Under the pieces are notes generated by a model. The model was not told the origin of the DNA, made no database searches, and saw nothing but the letters and a program-made list of their open reading frames with translations. 64,000 nucleotides of DNA, from assembly GCA_013399695.1 (NCBI GenBank), contig VXAU01006170.1, positions 55,824 through 119,823 on the forward strand, given 5' to 3'. The DNA is from Formicarius rufipectus (taxonomy: Eukaryota; Chordata; Aves; Passeriformes; Formicariidae). Both the position numbers and the translations under genes were made by a program. This document shows, piece by piece, positions 1-12,932 of this stretch. Numbering within the stretch: position 1 is the first letter of the stretch; every line of letters begins with the position of its first letter.

Positions 1-2203
1 TATTAGGGAGCATGCCCCCTCCCAACATCCCTGCCATTGTTTCTAGATGAGTGCCGCTTCAGTAAGATCTTTAGATTCCTAACTTATGTGTTTACTGAGT
101 GTTGTGAAGAAACATGCATTCAGGCATATGCTTAACAAAAGAAGTGTCAGAGAAGACTCTGTTTACTAAGGAAAAGGACACAGCATCTTTGTATCCATAA
201 TGAAACTATTCCTGGAGTCTGCGAAGTGAGCATGCATGGTTATAAACTTACAGTAGTAAAAAAAGAAAAGGAAAAGTGTACATAAGAAGGAATCAAAATT
301 TTAGAGGTTCAGAGATTGTCTATTTTACTATTCAGAAACATATAACAACAGAATCTCCCTTAGGTAAGATCAAAAGTCAGTATTGTCAAGTATTCTCTTT
401 CTTTTGTATGTAAACAAATAACAGTTCCCTAATGAAGAGAGCAATCACATTATGGTACTGCCCTGAAAAACTATCCCATTCAAAAGTGTTTGAGATTCAG
501 GAGCCAGAATGCATTATTTTCTTTCTTACATAGATTTTTCTTGTTGCTTTCAAGATCATATACCTTTTCATCTGCTTGTATTTTTCTAGCTGGTTCTGTA
601 CTTCAGCTTGTCTATGTCACCTCTCTGTTTCTTTACTGTTGAAGTTTGTCAGGAGTGGATGTAACATAGCCTGGGTAGCATTTTTGTACTTTTATGTGAA
701 GGCATATCACTGTTTTCCATTTCATTCCCTATTTCTTTCCTGAGATTTTGTAACAATTTGAGATATTTCTCTTTTTTTGAATACATAGAAATGTACACAA
801 ACAGTCTATAAAAATCTTAAGATTTGAAGCTGGAGTAGTACTAACCAATAGATAGCCAAGGTTTGCTTTGGTGTTTTCCCCTATCCTTATGTTGCATTGC
901 ATTTCTCTACATTAAATTGGATATGCCATTTTACTGTTTCAGTAACAGATAACACTTGTTATTATGATCTTGCATAACTTAATATTGCCACAGACATGTC
1001 ACCTCACTGGTCACTTCCTGGGTCATTTGTGTTGTGAATCTCTTGAACAGCATCTGTCTTATTTTTTACTCTCATGTAACTCAGTCAGTAATCCTCTTCC
1101 CTGATAGTTCACCATTGCTCTGTACTCTGTCTTGCCATTCTTTCATCAAATTACTGTTCTACATGAGAGACGATTTTCTCTAAACAACATCCTGATTTCT
1201 TTGATGTACTGTGGCTGATGGAACTTATGTATCATATGGAAGCCTACGTAAACCAGATTGAATGAATCCTAGGGCATGCTCATTCCTTACAAAGAAATTC
1301 TAGTGAATCTGCAAGGCATGTTTTGCCTTTCAAAAGCTGACACTTGTCCATAACATCTTATTTATGTGAGTGCCTGTTAGTTCTTTTCTTCAGAGTAATT
1401 TTCACTAGTTTTTATGGTACAAATGTCAACTTAATAGTCTGCAATTTTCAGATCTTTCTTGAAGCTATTCTAAAAACTCTCACCGGGTTAATTACTCTCA
1501 GAGCCTCTGGTATGGAGACAGTATTAAATGAAAGTTTACACACCATCATTAGTAGTTAAGATCTTTCATCCTTGAATTCCTTTAAAACTTGGATAAATAC
1601 TGCCCGATGTGATTTTTTACCAATGGTTCTGTCTATTTATTCTGTGGTCTCTTCCATTGACCCTTAGTTTCACTTTTCTACCTTCCAAGTCCTCTGTAAA
1701 AGTGATTTGCCATATACACAGCTCCCCAGACTCTGGGTCACTGCAGATTCAAAACATTCATTTGGCTGTTTGTGCTTCTTTTATACTTTCATCCTTTGTT
1801 GACCTTAAAGGCACTGTAGTGAGCTTCTGGCTTTTGATGCACTTCAAAAAGGATTTATTACTAGTTTTTGTGCTTTCTGTACTTTTTACCAAGACTTTTT
1901 AATGGCCTGTCTTATTTACATTGCTTCACTGAAAGTGTCAGAACTTATGGTCATCCTTTCCTAAGTCAGATCCAGCTTCACTTTTTCTTCTGATTTCTCA
2001 TTGTTTTATCTTAGCCACATTGTTTTCTTTTTGGATCTTCCTCGTTTCTTTTTGACTCTGTTGCATCTGAGTCTTGAGAATTTTATTCTAATAAATTTTC
2101 TACAACATCTTTAAAAATTCAGCTTCTAAATGTATTTCTCCTATTCTGAATAAGTTCTCACATTTTACTATAGTACCCCTTTTCTAAATTAAGTAAAGCT
2201 GTA
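1..2203. other. AT-rich noncoding DNA, pyrimidine-rich on +
   Basis: I see no gene here. The + strand is visibly rich in T and C, with many short runs such as CTTTCTTTC and TTTCTTCC, so the - strand is purine-rich. Open frames are short and unrelated to any family I know. The strand bias could be the remains of an old A-rich retroelement on the - strand, but I could not match it to one. Confidence 0.6.
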
Positions 2204-2337
2204 ATGATGATTGTAATTTTCTAAACTTCAGACTGTTTCTTCCAATGTTTATGCACAAACTTGTAACATGATGATAGCAGTTGCTGAGTTGTGAGAGGAA
2301 TTGCTGGTGATCCAAGAAACACATGTACCTTAGTGTT
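2204..2337. repeat. Unidentified 134-bp repeat, copy 1
   Basis: This segment aligns without gaps to 4408-4541, with 9 mismatches in 134 bases (about 93% identity), and the similarity stops at both ends. Three of the nine differences are TG here against CG in copy 2, as expected if methylated CpGs decayed in this copy. Read on the - strand, both copies keep a short frame that ends in the same stop codon, but the frame differs from the longest open frame around copy 2, so coding is doubtful. The abrupt edges favour two insertions of one dispersed element or a short duplicative transposition. I do not recognise the family. Confidence 0.85.
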
Positions 2338-4407
2338 ATTATTGATACTGACTTTGGTTTTGCTCCTGAAAAGATATATTAAATATATGTACACTGTGAT
2401 TACTGATAAGGAGCATCTATTCATTAACAACATCCTATTCTGTCTTCCCTGTACACTGTGCATCCTAGTATTAATGTTCCATTGGTTGTCATCGTTCCCT
2501 TTAGTTCCTGGTCAGATTATTCTATCAATAGCCTTATTTAAGAATAGCTATTCTCATGTCATAATTTTATTTCTTAGATTTCATGTGTCATTGCTTCACT
2601 GCTGTCTGTTTCACTATCATTGTATTCTGACATTCTCCGTTGCTTCTTGCTCAAATATTTCTAACATCTATCCTGTCCTTCACTGTAAGATACAGAATAT
2701 TTTGACTTTGTGGTTCTCAAGTACATCATGAGCACAGCAAACTTCAGCACATCCTAAAATATCTATTGGTGTTCCTGATTTTTGAATTTAAAATGTTGTG
2801 TGACCCTCTTGATATGAAAATGCAGCAACTTGATTTAATAATAGTTTAAGGAATACCTACCTGTATTAACTCACTCCCTTTCAGAAATGTGTCCTCTTTC
2901 TCAAAAAAAATTTATTTTTTTTTTGTGATTCAAACATATATTTCAACTTTGCCTCCTCAATATCCTTTCTGTCTTGTTTTCTGCATCCTGGAAGAAGTTT
3001 CAGGAATAGTAGCACAGTGAGCCTCTTTTCATCTTCCTATGCAGTCCAATTTTGCTTCTAAAACTTCTGGTTTACTTTTTCCTATAATGCAGGCCCATGG
3101 ACCATGACCCCAGGATTCTCTACAAACCTATTCAGACACATTATATATTCCTCTTCTTTTGCTATCACAGCCTTGTCAGTGTGGCTTTCTTTGAGAGACT
3201 ATAAGCCAAACTACAGGTGTAAAAACGGAATTATTCACCCTTGCAACCAACCTCCCCATATGGGATCCCTAGCTCAGCAAGGCTATCATTTCTACAAGGG
3301 GATATATGGTAGCCTTTTGAGAAGAACCTGCTATCATTTCATCTTCCACTAGATAGAGACTTCCATGCCACAAAACAAAAACAACTGCTTTGGAAATGGA
3401 ACTTTTCAACAGTACTTTGGAAAGATTCCTTTATTCCTAGTATTATGTCTGCATTTGTTTTGCTTGATATAAGAGGGAAGATGGTTCCTTTATTTGTCTT
3501 GTAGCTACACTGGTCTTTGATAGTTTGTCCCTTCAGTGCCCCCCATAGTTGAACTTGCAGTATAGTCAGCCTTATTTCCCTCTCTTTGCTGACTCACCCA
3601 GTTCAAGGGCTTTGCTTACCTACTTAGCAGAAGTACCCAGAGCCTCAGGTGAGACTGTGATGAACATGTCTGATAAAGCAAGCAGGAGGTACTCTTTCAG
3701 ATGCTTCTAGACTATGTAAAATATACTTCTAAACATTCTTTTACTTCTTAGGCACATAAATAAATTGGAACAAAAATGAAGTGGAAATTGGTACGTGATG
3801 TTGGAGGTCTTGAAAGAGAAGTAAGAAAATTACTACTTTTGAATCTAGTTTTATGCCTTTTTTATCTTCTAGATTTGCTTACCAAAACACTAAGTGCCAC
3901 AAGGTGAAAGTCTAAAGAAACTAAGTAAATAAAGAGTGTAGGATTCAGTTGTCAAAAGGTAGACAGCTCATGACGTTTAAAATTCCTTGTATCTTGTCTG
4001 GCCTCAGGCTTCTGCTCCAGAGGCTTTTCAAAATGAAATTTCTAAAGTTAGTTCCTGTTGACATGAAAACACCTTTAGTAGTTTTAACATCATTTTCTCA
4101 TACTATAAAGTATTTCAGGCTTTTACTTTATAAGCCTCTTTAGAGTTTGAGCCCTCTGTACTGTTGGGACGTTTTTCTTACTGCACATTTGTCTACAGCT
4201 TTTCATCTTCTTTGATCTTCCTGTTCACATTTAGATAAATACTTATGTCAGTTTTTAATCTAGGTCAAACGTCTGATAGCCTGGAACACACAAGAACTAA
4301 ACATAATGATAGATGTGAAATTTAAGCAGTTTAATGCTGGATCATGCTTTTCTAAACTTTCTCCATCTCAGAGTTGGAGAGATGTAAAAGAGAAAAAGGA
4401 TCGGAAC
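2338..4407. other. Noncoding spacer between the 134-bp repeats
   Basis: I recognise no gene. A 146-codon open frame on + (2291-2731) overlaps copy 1 of the repeat, is very hydrophobic because of the T-rich strand, and resembles nothing known. The stretch 2900-3700 is slightly less AT-rich and its - strand has several medium open stretches broken by stops. It could be an old retroelement or pseudogene but was not identified. Confidence 0.5.
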
Positions 4408-4541
4408 ATGATGATCGTAATTTTCTAAACTTCAGACTGTTTCTTCCAACGTTTATGCATAAACTTGTAACATGACGATAGCAGTTGATAATTTGTGAGA
4501 GGAATTGCTGGTGATCCAAGAAAAACATATACCTTAGTGTT
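4408..4541. repeat. Unidentified 134-bp repeat, copy 2
   Basis: This is the direct-repeat partner of 2204-2337, in the same orientation. It keeps three CpG dinucleotides where copy 1 has TpG, so at those sites it is probably closer to the ancestral sequence. The flanks on both sides differ from those of copy 1, which argues against simple tandem duplication of a larger block. I see no poly-A tail, terminal inverted repeat or CR1-like tail at its edges. Confidence 0.85.
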
Positions 4542-7500
4542 GCTGTACATTTTCTCTCCTTTGGCTGCCACAAATGGTTCATATATTTGTTTAATTGCAC
4601 TGTGATGCTGTTCCTCATGTCTTAGAACAGAGAGTTTTGTTTGGGGTGTACTTGCAAAGCAAAGTTTTTAATTATCAATAATGTTAATTAATACAACTAA
4701 ATGTATTAAATATTAAAGGTAATTATTTTTTCTGGCTTTTTATTTTATTACCTGCCATTTTTTCAACAATATGATTAAACAATAATAAACAGTATGTTCT
4801 TTATAAACAAGTGTCATTGATTCTTAATATTTAGATTAGGTAAATTAAGGAGACAAATTTTTTTCCCCCCTTTGCATGTCATAGTAGTGCCAAGTGGGTT
4901 TTGTCTTTCTTTCACCTTTTGCTTTTGTGTATTCATGTTGTATATATAATCATTATGGAGAAAATTGATAAATTATTTGTTAACATAAAGTCATTTGTGA
5001 AGTTGAATGAGGTTAGATATAGGTCTCTTCAACACGTAAGAAGAATTTAATTAAAATGAAATTAAATTCTAAATTGAACTCAAGTAATAAATGGATGTTA
5101 TCCAGTATAGTAAGCTATTATCATAAGAAATTAACACTGTCCAGCAAACTGATTTTGGGTCTTGAGGCAAAGTTTTCTTAAAAAATAATTGCATGACTAT
5201 CAGGTAAAGAAAACCAAGTTTAGAAGTTTTTAGATGCCTTTCTGTAGTGTTAAGTGCCATAATACAATAAAATTAAAGTCTTCTTCCAAATTCTTAAAGA
5301 ATGATAAATTCATTATTTCTTGTAAAGTAAGTGGGATTAAAAATTGTAGCTGTAGAGAAAAAAAAAATTTATATTAGTGAACAGCTGAATTTGCAATGTG
5401 TATATGCTTCTTGTAAACATCACATTATATTTATTTCCAGCCATGATATTATTTAGAACTAGCTAAGAGTCTAAAAGCTGTGAAATATGAAGAACAAGAA
5501 ATGTGCTTCGTATGTTGCACGTATGAATCCTTTTCCTGTTAAAATATCTAGGCAAGAGAGAAGTTGAATTCTAATGGTATTAGGAGTAATGTAGATAATA
5601 GTAACTGCATTATTTCATGGTAGAAAAATACTAAATTTTTAGTATATTTATACATGGGAATTAGGGAATAAAGCTGAAAAAACAATGCATTTTCTAGACC
5701 TTGCTGAATTTGCTCTGAAGCCAGAGCACTTTGCTGAAGTGCTGCAAATACATTTATCTCTTCTAACATGGAAGTAATAAAATTATTGGGTGCTATCTTT
5801 GTTCTGCTAGTAAAGACCTATTTATACAGCATTATTTTATCCTTCAGAAGGGAATGGAAATATCATTATAAAGAAAATGCTATTATACATTTGAGTTTAT
5901 TATCATCAGTGTGCTTCAGTTCAGACTGCAAACTGGAATTTTGTTGAAAGTAGGATATTCAACATAGATTTATTTCCTCTCAATGAAGTCAAGTGTAAAT
6001 TTTTACTTTCTCTTGTTTATTTTCCAGATGAATGATACCAGAATAGGGAGACTCATGAGTGGCATGTTTTAAGCCATATTTTATGTTATCTAAAACATGT
6101 TATACTTACATCCTTACTTTGTACTCTGAGAATACAGAACATAGATCATAGTTAAAGGTTTTGCTGTAAACAACAGAAAGGATTACAGAAAAAAATAGCA
6201 GAAAAAAATAGGTACATTAAGTAAAATGTTTTCTTTACCTTTTGAGTCTTCAATATTTTATATTGACTGACAAATTTGGATACTCTTCTCCCTGTTAGCT
6301 GATACCTGTCAAGTATACTTTCAGTATTGTGAAAAATATTTTGAAACATGTAATAAAGAACAGTAAAAATGTATGTGTGCTTTCCTAAATCTCTACAGAA
6401 ATACTTTCTTTCTCCATATAATTAAATATAAAAAATTAGGGGGTTTCATAAGTAGGTATTTTTTATTGTGCCTTGAGGGATGAAATTTAGGGTGTTAGAA
6501 ACCAAGATTAGATGAATTCAAGTTAGGGACTTCCACATTTCATGTTTAATGTCTAAAAGTCTTGAAAATGATATGAAATCATGAAGCTTCTCCTTTCAAC
6601 AGACAAAAATTCACTACTACAAGTGTTTGTGACTAGTTTAACTAATGTCCATTAAAATAAGGATACAGAGACAGAAAATATTGCAAAAATTATGCTGCAG
6701 CAGTGTGCTCTTTCTTGAAGTGGAGTAGAAGATCCCATGGAATACAAAACTTGAGGTCATGGTTCTCAAGCCTTCCCACCTTTTGAGCCAAACAAAATGA
6801 AGCAAAATAAATAGGAGAAATTGATGTGAATGCTTGCCTCCTACAAAACACAATTTTTATGTAGTGTCTCTTCTGCATGTTTTTGCAATTATTTTTTTTC
6901 TGTATGATGCAACTAGAATTATGAAACTTCACCCTATTTCAGTTCCTCAATTAGTATAGACAGTAAATGGCACCTGCTCAATTTAGAATATTTACCAAAA
7001 AGTAACTTCATAGAATTGATATCAGTCATCCAAAGACCAGCCTGTAAACTGACAGTTTCACCAATCTCTTCAGCAGAAGTAGTTAGGTGAATTTTATTCA
7101 ATTTCAAAGGACATCATGGTAGTTTATAATGACAGTAAAGAAAATGAAACCAACATACGCTCAGATTTCTTTTCTGCTAGCAAAGCTATTTTTGGGATGT
7201 AATTTTTATAGTGGTTTGCTTTGATCTGTGATAATGTCAGCTGTATGTTTAAGACCCAGCTGCTGATACCTAACCATTTATCTCTTGACCACAAGAGACT
7301 GACTTGGTCTGACTACAAAATATGTTACATTCAGAAGAGCCACATTTTAACTGTACATGTCAGAACCAAGACAGTAATTAACTTTTTAACCAAAAAAAAA
7401 TGATTTTTAGAAAAAATTCATCACCTACAAATTTTGCTGCCTTAATTTAAATTGGTGATCATGATGTCTGTAGTCCTCTTTGTTGGTAGTTGGGTGTTTA

Positions 7501-9123
7501 AATGTGTGTAAGTCTTCAGGTGCCTTGTTCTATTTGCCAGTTGTAATGTACTTCTTCCTTTTTTCAGATGTATAACAGAAAAATGTTTTCCATTTGAAAT
7601 AAAAAAAATAAAAAAAAAAAAAAAAAGGATAAGTTTAGGGGGAGAATGATTTACCATAATAATAATAAATGTATTTCCACGCAAGTCCAGCAAGTTATGG
7701 CAGTGCTGCTAAGAAATGAAAGTGCTCGTGCATCTTAGGGGGATAAAAGAAACATAAAATTTCTTTGAACATTATTACTATTTTTAATTCATTGCATTCA
7801 CTGCTTAGCAATGCAGCTACTCCAGATTTCAAATATAAACCTTAAATGAAGATCACTTACAGCCTACAAATGAATACAGAGTCTAAAAAGTGATCTATAA
7901 AAGATGAGAAAAGAACTACCTTGTAACCAGAATGAACCTTAAATGAACCTTAATTAAGAATATTAAGCTAGCTCCTAATAGGTACAGGTATTGATCCAAT
8001 TAACAGGAAGTGCATAGCTGAACGGAAAGCCCACTAGAATAAATCCCTTTGTGTTGACAAAGTGTTGGCACAGAATTTAGGCAATGGGGAAACTCAACAG
8101 TATCTCTCATCTGTTCTCCCTGTCCCCATCCCCAAATATTCTGATTTATAGTCAAATCACATGGAAATTTATTTCAGCACACATATGGTAACACCATGCT
8201 TTCATTGCAGAGTAATTTAGCAAAAAATCTATCAGCCAATGTAGAGTCTGGAGGACTAATACAGTCCTGTTCATATTGATTGGTGACTCCCAGTATTCTT
8301 ATAAGGAAGAAGATTAAATAGCATTACTTTTAAAAATTGCTACTTTTGTGATAATAAAAAAGGTGAAATATCCTTTTTTTACTGGCTTTTTTGGACTCTC
8401 AAATTCCTATTTAGTTTTCCCATTTTATATTGAGTTTAAAAGAGCAATTAATGTTACAAAGATACTTGTTTTGAAAGTTTATCTGATTGGAGTTATAAGA
8501 AAGATGTAGGTAACAGCATTTCAAAGTACATACATTTTATATACCCACCTGTCCATAAGCACACATACAAGTACACGCTAGAATAGAGTATACAGCAGAG
8601 ACAGTAACATAGGTATAGATGTGGAGTATGTCTAGAACTCTGGAATTTGGATGAAAATGAGAACAAATAGTTTTCAGATGATACACAAAAGTAATTCCAA
8701 AGTCCATAAGCCCGATAAAATGCTTTCAAAGGCTTTGGGAATCATTTCAACAGAAAGTTATTCTTGCTCTTACTCCAAATAGTGTTTGCTGAGAAAAATG
8801 TGTCATGAAAATTTTGAAACTTAATTGGCACAAATAGATAGGATACATACCCTCTTTTTTAGACTCAGATACTTTTGTGAACTCACAAAAAATAAATATA
8901 AATCACTGAGAAAGTGTATGATAATGAGCATCTCTTGTTCTGTCAAACCACCTACATTTATGATTATTTGTACCAAAAAATTTAAAGAACAAACATTGTC
9001 ATTGCATGTTCCAATTAGATAAGACACTTATGCATGCATTATTTTTAACTTGACTCCAGAATTAATAGTAAAAAAAGTCACATAACAAGTTACAGGAAAG
9101 GCTTTTGAATTAATTTAAAAGGG
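4542..9123. other. AT-rich noncoding DNA
   Basis: I see no gene, no recognisable transposon and no RNA gene. It holds scattered short A/T runs and an A-rich run near 7598-7626. Open frames on either strand are under 90 codons, low-complexity, and show no coding pattern. Confidence 0.6.
7598..7626. repeat. Poly-A run
   Basis: Almost pure A with one T. No upstream segment looks like a retroposed cDNA, so I read it as a simple homopolymer rather than a retrocopy tail. Confidence 0.85.
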
Positions 9124-9151
9124 AAAAAACAAACAAACAAACAAAAAAACC
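9124..9151. repeat. (AAAC)n microsatellite
   Basis: Four consecutive AAAC-type units flanked by longer A runs. Confidence 0.9.
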
Positions 9152-10985
9152 CAAAAATCAAAGACCCAACAGAACATAAATAAAGAGGTACTTGTTTGTT
9201 TGCTATGTTGTAGTCCCAAAACTTCGTTTTCTCTAGGATACGTTTTTATCTTTACTTTGCTACCCTTTTCTATATATTTGTACATATTTCCTCAAAGTGG
9301 TATATGTTCAATATTACTAGAGTTGTTATCCAGACCAGGATTTGGGTGATGTGCAGTGTAGATGCAGGTCTTCACAAATCAGTAGTATTTTCATTACATT
9401 ATATAGTAAGCATGGATTTGCCAGCTTTCGTCTTTACTTCCTAGGACTGATCAAGATCCTACTTACACAAGAATAATTCCATGCAGAGTGAGGTTATTCC
9501 AGCCTTCAGTGAATATTTTGTCACTTCAGTTTGTACCTGAAAAGAGAAAGCTATGAAGTTTTATTTGTATGCATAGTTTTGGCCATTGTTCTGTTCCACA
9601 TTGCTGATGTGTAATAGTCATAATAATTATGATAGCACATTTGCAATCATTTTAATTTCTTCATAGCTAGACTTTACTATTCACAAAGAAAACTTTCATG
9701 TCTAGTGGACTCAGCTTGTTTACTCCCCCTAGCGAGCCTCATTTCAATCTCATTTGAAAGTTAGGAAATTTCTTTCCATTATTTTAGGGAAAATGGGAAA
9801 ACATCTCTAAAATAAATATTAATTGAAGAATTCCTTTCTAGAAGTGTTGATTTTTCTGTCTTCTGTACATTTCAGAATAAATAGTATCATACCTACAAAA
9901 CAATGTGTCTTCATGGATAGCAGTAAAGGATGATTCCTCAATATTATTTAGGCCTAGACTATAAAATTTACTAGCTATGTATTTTTTTGTGTGTGTGGCT
10001 ATTTCATATATAAATGAAACAAATTCTGTCTCTTCATTATGAAAATTTTCACTGAGCATATTAACTGTCAAATAACAATTTCAACCAACTTACTCTTGCA
10101 TAAATATACTCTTATTTCTGTCAGATGAGTCAGTGGTCAAACTTTTTATCTTCTTGAGAAGTGCCTCCATTTATTTGAGGTGTATGTGAGGTATTTTTCT
10201 GGTTTATTAAACTGAGATAAAATATTAAATGTCCTAAAGCCCAACTGTCCAAAATACATTTTTCAGCTCATTAGTAGGATAGTATACATAAACTTACATT
10301 GCATCTGTGTATCTGTCTCCATTGTAAGTCTAGCAGGTTTAAGTAGTATTCTATTTCTTCCAGGAGTAAGTACATGAATACAACTAGTATAAAATCAATA
10401 TAATTTAAGATATCGTTAATTGTGTAAGATATTATTGTGTATTGAAGACTATATCCTGTAAGAAAACTGTCTGTAAAAGACTAGCTGTCTTTACAGCTAT
10501 CCCATTATGCCAAAAAACTCACAAGATTTCCAAGGGATTTTTTTCTGAACTGTTAAAATTACTTTGAGTCACCTCCCTGGGTGATGCTGAATCAGTGCAA
10601 ATGCTGATCAGTTATTTTTGCTGTGTGTTGACAAAATACAGTGGATCTTCTGTTTGATTCCTAATTTGTATAGTTCATGAAAGGGGAGACAGCAAGATTC
10701 AAATTTCCTCTCTGGTCTTGATAGAGGTAGTGACCTTGGAAAGGCTTTGAAGGTTATTCATCTGTTAAGTGCCTTGAACTTGCCTAAGTAGAAAATACAG
10801 GAGTGGGAACCTTCCAGTTCCTCATTCAGCGGGATGCTAGTCAGTAAGACCTCTGGTACCCATACCTGTTTCCACTTAAATGGTGACTACATGCTTTATG
10901 TAGGTCACCTCCTGGGTATTTACAGTAATAAGCATAGCCTATCACTTAAACCCACCTCTTCCTCCACATTATAATCACATTTATA
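9152..10985. other. AT-rich noncoding DNA
   Basis: No gene or repeat family recognised. Near 10,562-10,610 there is an AP-1-like TGAGTCA followed by two TGCTGA-containing half-sites resembling Maf recognition elements. This might be a small regulatory cluster, but such short motifs also arise by chance. Confidence 0.5.
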
Positions 10986-11136
10986 ATTTAGGCCAGAAGG
11001 GGTCTCAACTGTGACACTATTCAAAGCAGGGCCAATGGCAATGTCTTGTCAAGTTTCTCAGGGACTTTCCCACTAAAGTTTGAGTGTCTCCAGGGCTGGA
11101 TGTGGCAGAGCCTCTCAGACACCTAGTTCATTCCAG
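10986..11136 (-). mobile_element. CR1 LINE 3'-UTR fragment, old, antisense
   Basis: Read on +, the segment follows the antisense order of a CR1 3' UTR. A degraded AGG..GAAGGGG block comes first (family: GTTGGAAGGGACCT), then TTCAAAGCAGGGCCAA, TTTCTCAGGGAC, a GAGTGTCTCCAGGG block, and finally GCAGAGCCTCTCAGACACCT (family: CACAGCCTCTCTGGGCAACCT). The element therefore lies on the - strand. It holds only the last part of the 3' UTR, as is usual for 5'-truncated CR1 insertions. The 8-bp tail repeats are not visible. Divergence is high, so this is an old insertion. The subfamily cannot be named from inspection. Confidence 0.75.
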
Positions 11137-12929
11137 GTTTAAGAACCGTTATGGATGTGTTTTGTTTCCTTTGGTTTGGACCTGCAGAAACTGGACTCCT
11201 TGACATTACTTTCAAGTTGTTTTCCTAATTTTCAGTAAAGGTGATGATAGTAGATTTTCAAATCTTGTAAAATCTTTCTTATCAAATTTTCATAAAATGT
11301 TTCTTATTACAAGCTGTATTCTTGCAGTATTTGCTTCTCAGACATTATCCTGTTCTTTTCAGATGTTATGTGACATTCTTGATTGAAACTAAAAAATGTT
11401 GCTTCTTACCTTGGTGTGTTTTCATTAATATTGTTTCTTCAAATCATAACTCTGAGACCCTTCAACCTTCATGTAATACAATAGTGGCAATTTTATACTG
11501 ATAATAAAATAAATTCAGAGTGCAAGGACATGCATATGTATGAGGGAAAAAGAAAATTACATATGAAAAAATCACATATAAGTGTGACATTATTGCAATC
11601 TATTCTAGTAGTGGTTGCCTATAGATAAGTAACCTGTACATAGGACAGAAATAAGTTCTGACAAAAATAATGGAGAGCTGTATCTAGTTGTGAAAGATCA
11701 ACTTCATACACTGAAAAATTAGGAAGAATCAATGTGAAGATTCTATTTATGATTCAGGAAGGCATCTCTATTTCTTGTTTGGTTTTTACTGGTTTGTTTA
11801 CTTATCAGAAATATTTTTCACCAAGCTTGAGCCTTAGGAGGTTTTAAATTCTTATAAGAACAACTTTGTAAATCCAGGCTCTTTCTCTAAAAACACTGAC
11901 TATAGTTACCTCAGAAACTGATTTTCCACATTTCTTAGTACCTCTATGCCACTCCAGGTAGAATCAGTGAGTCCTCAGTTTTCCATAACAGCTGAGGTGG
12001 TACTGGCAGGAGTATATCTAGTCAAGGGAGATAAACTGGCTTTTCAGAAGATGGTACCAGAACCAATTTGTCTTGTCAACAAGTCAATCTATGGGCAGGC
12101 TAGGGAATGTGTTGTATTGGCCAAACAGATTAAAAAAGAATATATTTTATTGTCCTGATGAAAATAATAAAATTTTGGCAAAATCAAGTTTTGATTTTTA
12201 GAAACTGTGCATCATTCTGACAGTAGATAGTAGAAAAATATTTTATAGGAAAATTAAGGGAAATGAAACATAATTAAAACCTAAACAGGAGCTTATGTTG
12301 TACAACAATGAATTTATTTACAGTTCTCAGTGATTAAACTATACTGTGTTGAAACTCTACAAAAGTGACTGGTAAGGCCAATATCTGCAATAAAAAATTA
12401 GAGATGTTTTACCAGCCTGACATTTTGTACTGCCAGCAATTCTCGTCAATAATGGATGAGTTAAAAAAAAAAAAAGCAGCTTTCTAGTGCTCAGACTGCA
12501 GCTGTATAATTCTCCAGATGAGAAGTGTCTGCAACAGTTCTTACTATCTTGACCTTCATCAGTTTCAAGAGAGGGACTCCATGGAAAGTTAGGTGTTTCT
12601 AATAGGTTATAGCTTCCATATTGAAAAAAAAAAAAAAAAAAGTTAATTTTTGTCAATTTCTTGATAATAACTTCAAGACAGTTTCTCTTTCTAATGCTGA
12701 AAAGTAGCATCAACTCTCCTTTATACACTTGAGTCACTGCTGAAACTGTGTATTTTAATTCTTTATAGAGTACACTGGACTCCTTAAAATTTTTCTTCTA
12801 TTTTGCTCATTTTTGGTCACAATATCAGGCATCTTCTACAACACTGGATATAATTTATGAAATGGAAGAACTCTTTCTGTGCCTCTACCTGAAATTGGAT
12901 TGCATGTATGAGATACCACATACCACATA
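11137..12929. other. AT-rich noncoding DNA with two A-runs
   Basis: Poly-A runs at 12463-12475 and 12624-12641. A 70-codon + frame (11946-12158) and a 126-codon - frame (12357-12737) were examined. The latter encodes homopolymer-derived F and K stretches, and neither looks like a known protein. Confidence 0.55.
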
Positions 12930-12932
12930 CCA
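12913..12932. repeat. ATACCAC tandem heptamer
   Basis: About 2.8 units of a 7-base repeat abutting the 3' end of the antisense CR1 fragment. Confidence 0.8.

Noticed and set aside
2291..2731. 146-codon open frame on +
   Set aside because: Leu/Ile/Phe/Cys-rich because of the T-rich strand, overlaps the 134-bp repeat, and has no known family or splice context.
7598..7626. Poly-A run as the tail of a processed pseudogene
   Set aside because: No cDNA-like sequence upstream and no flanking target-site duplication seen.
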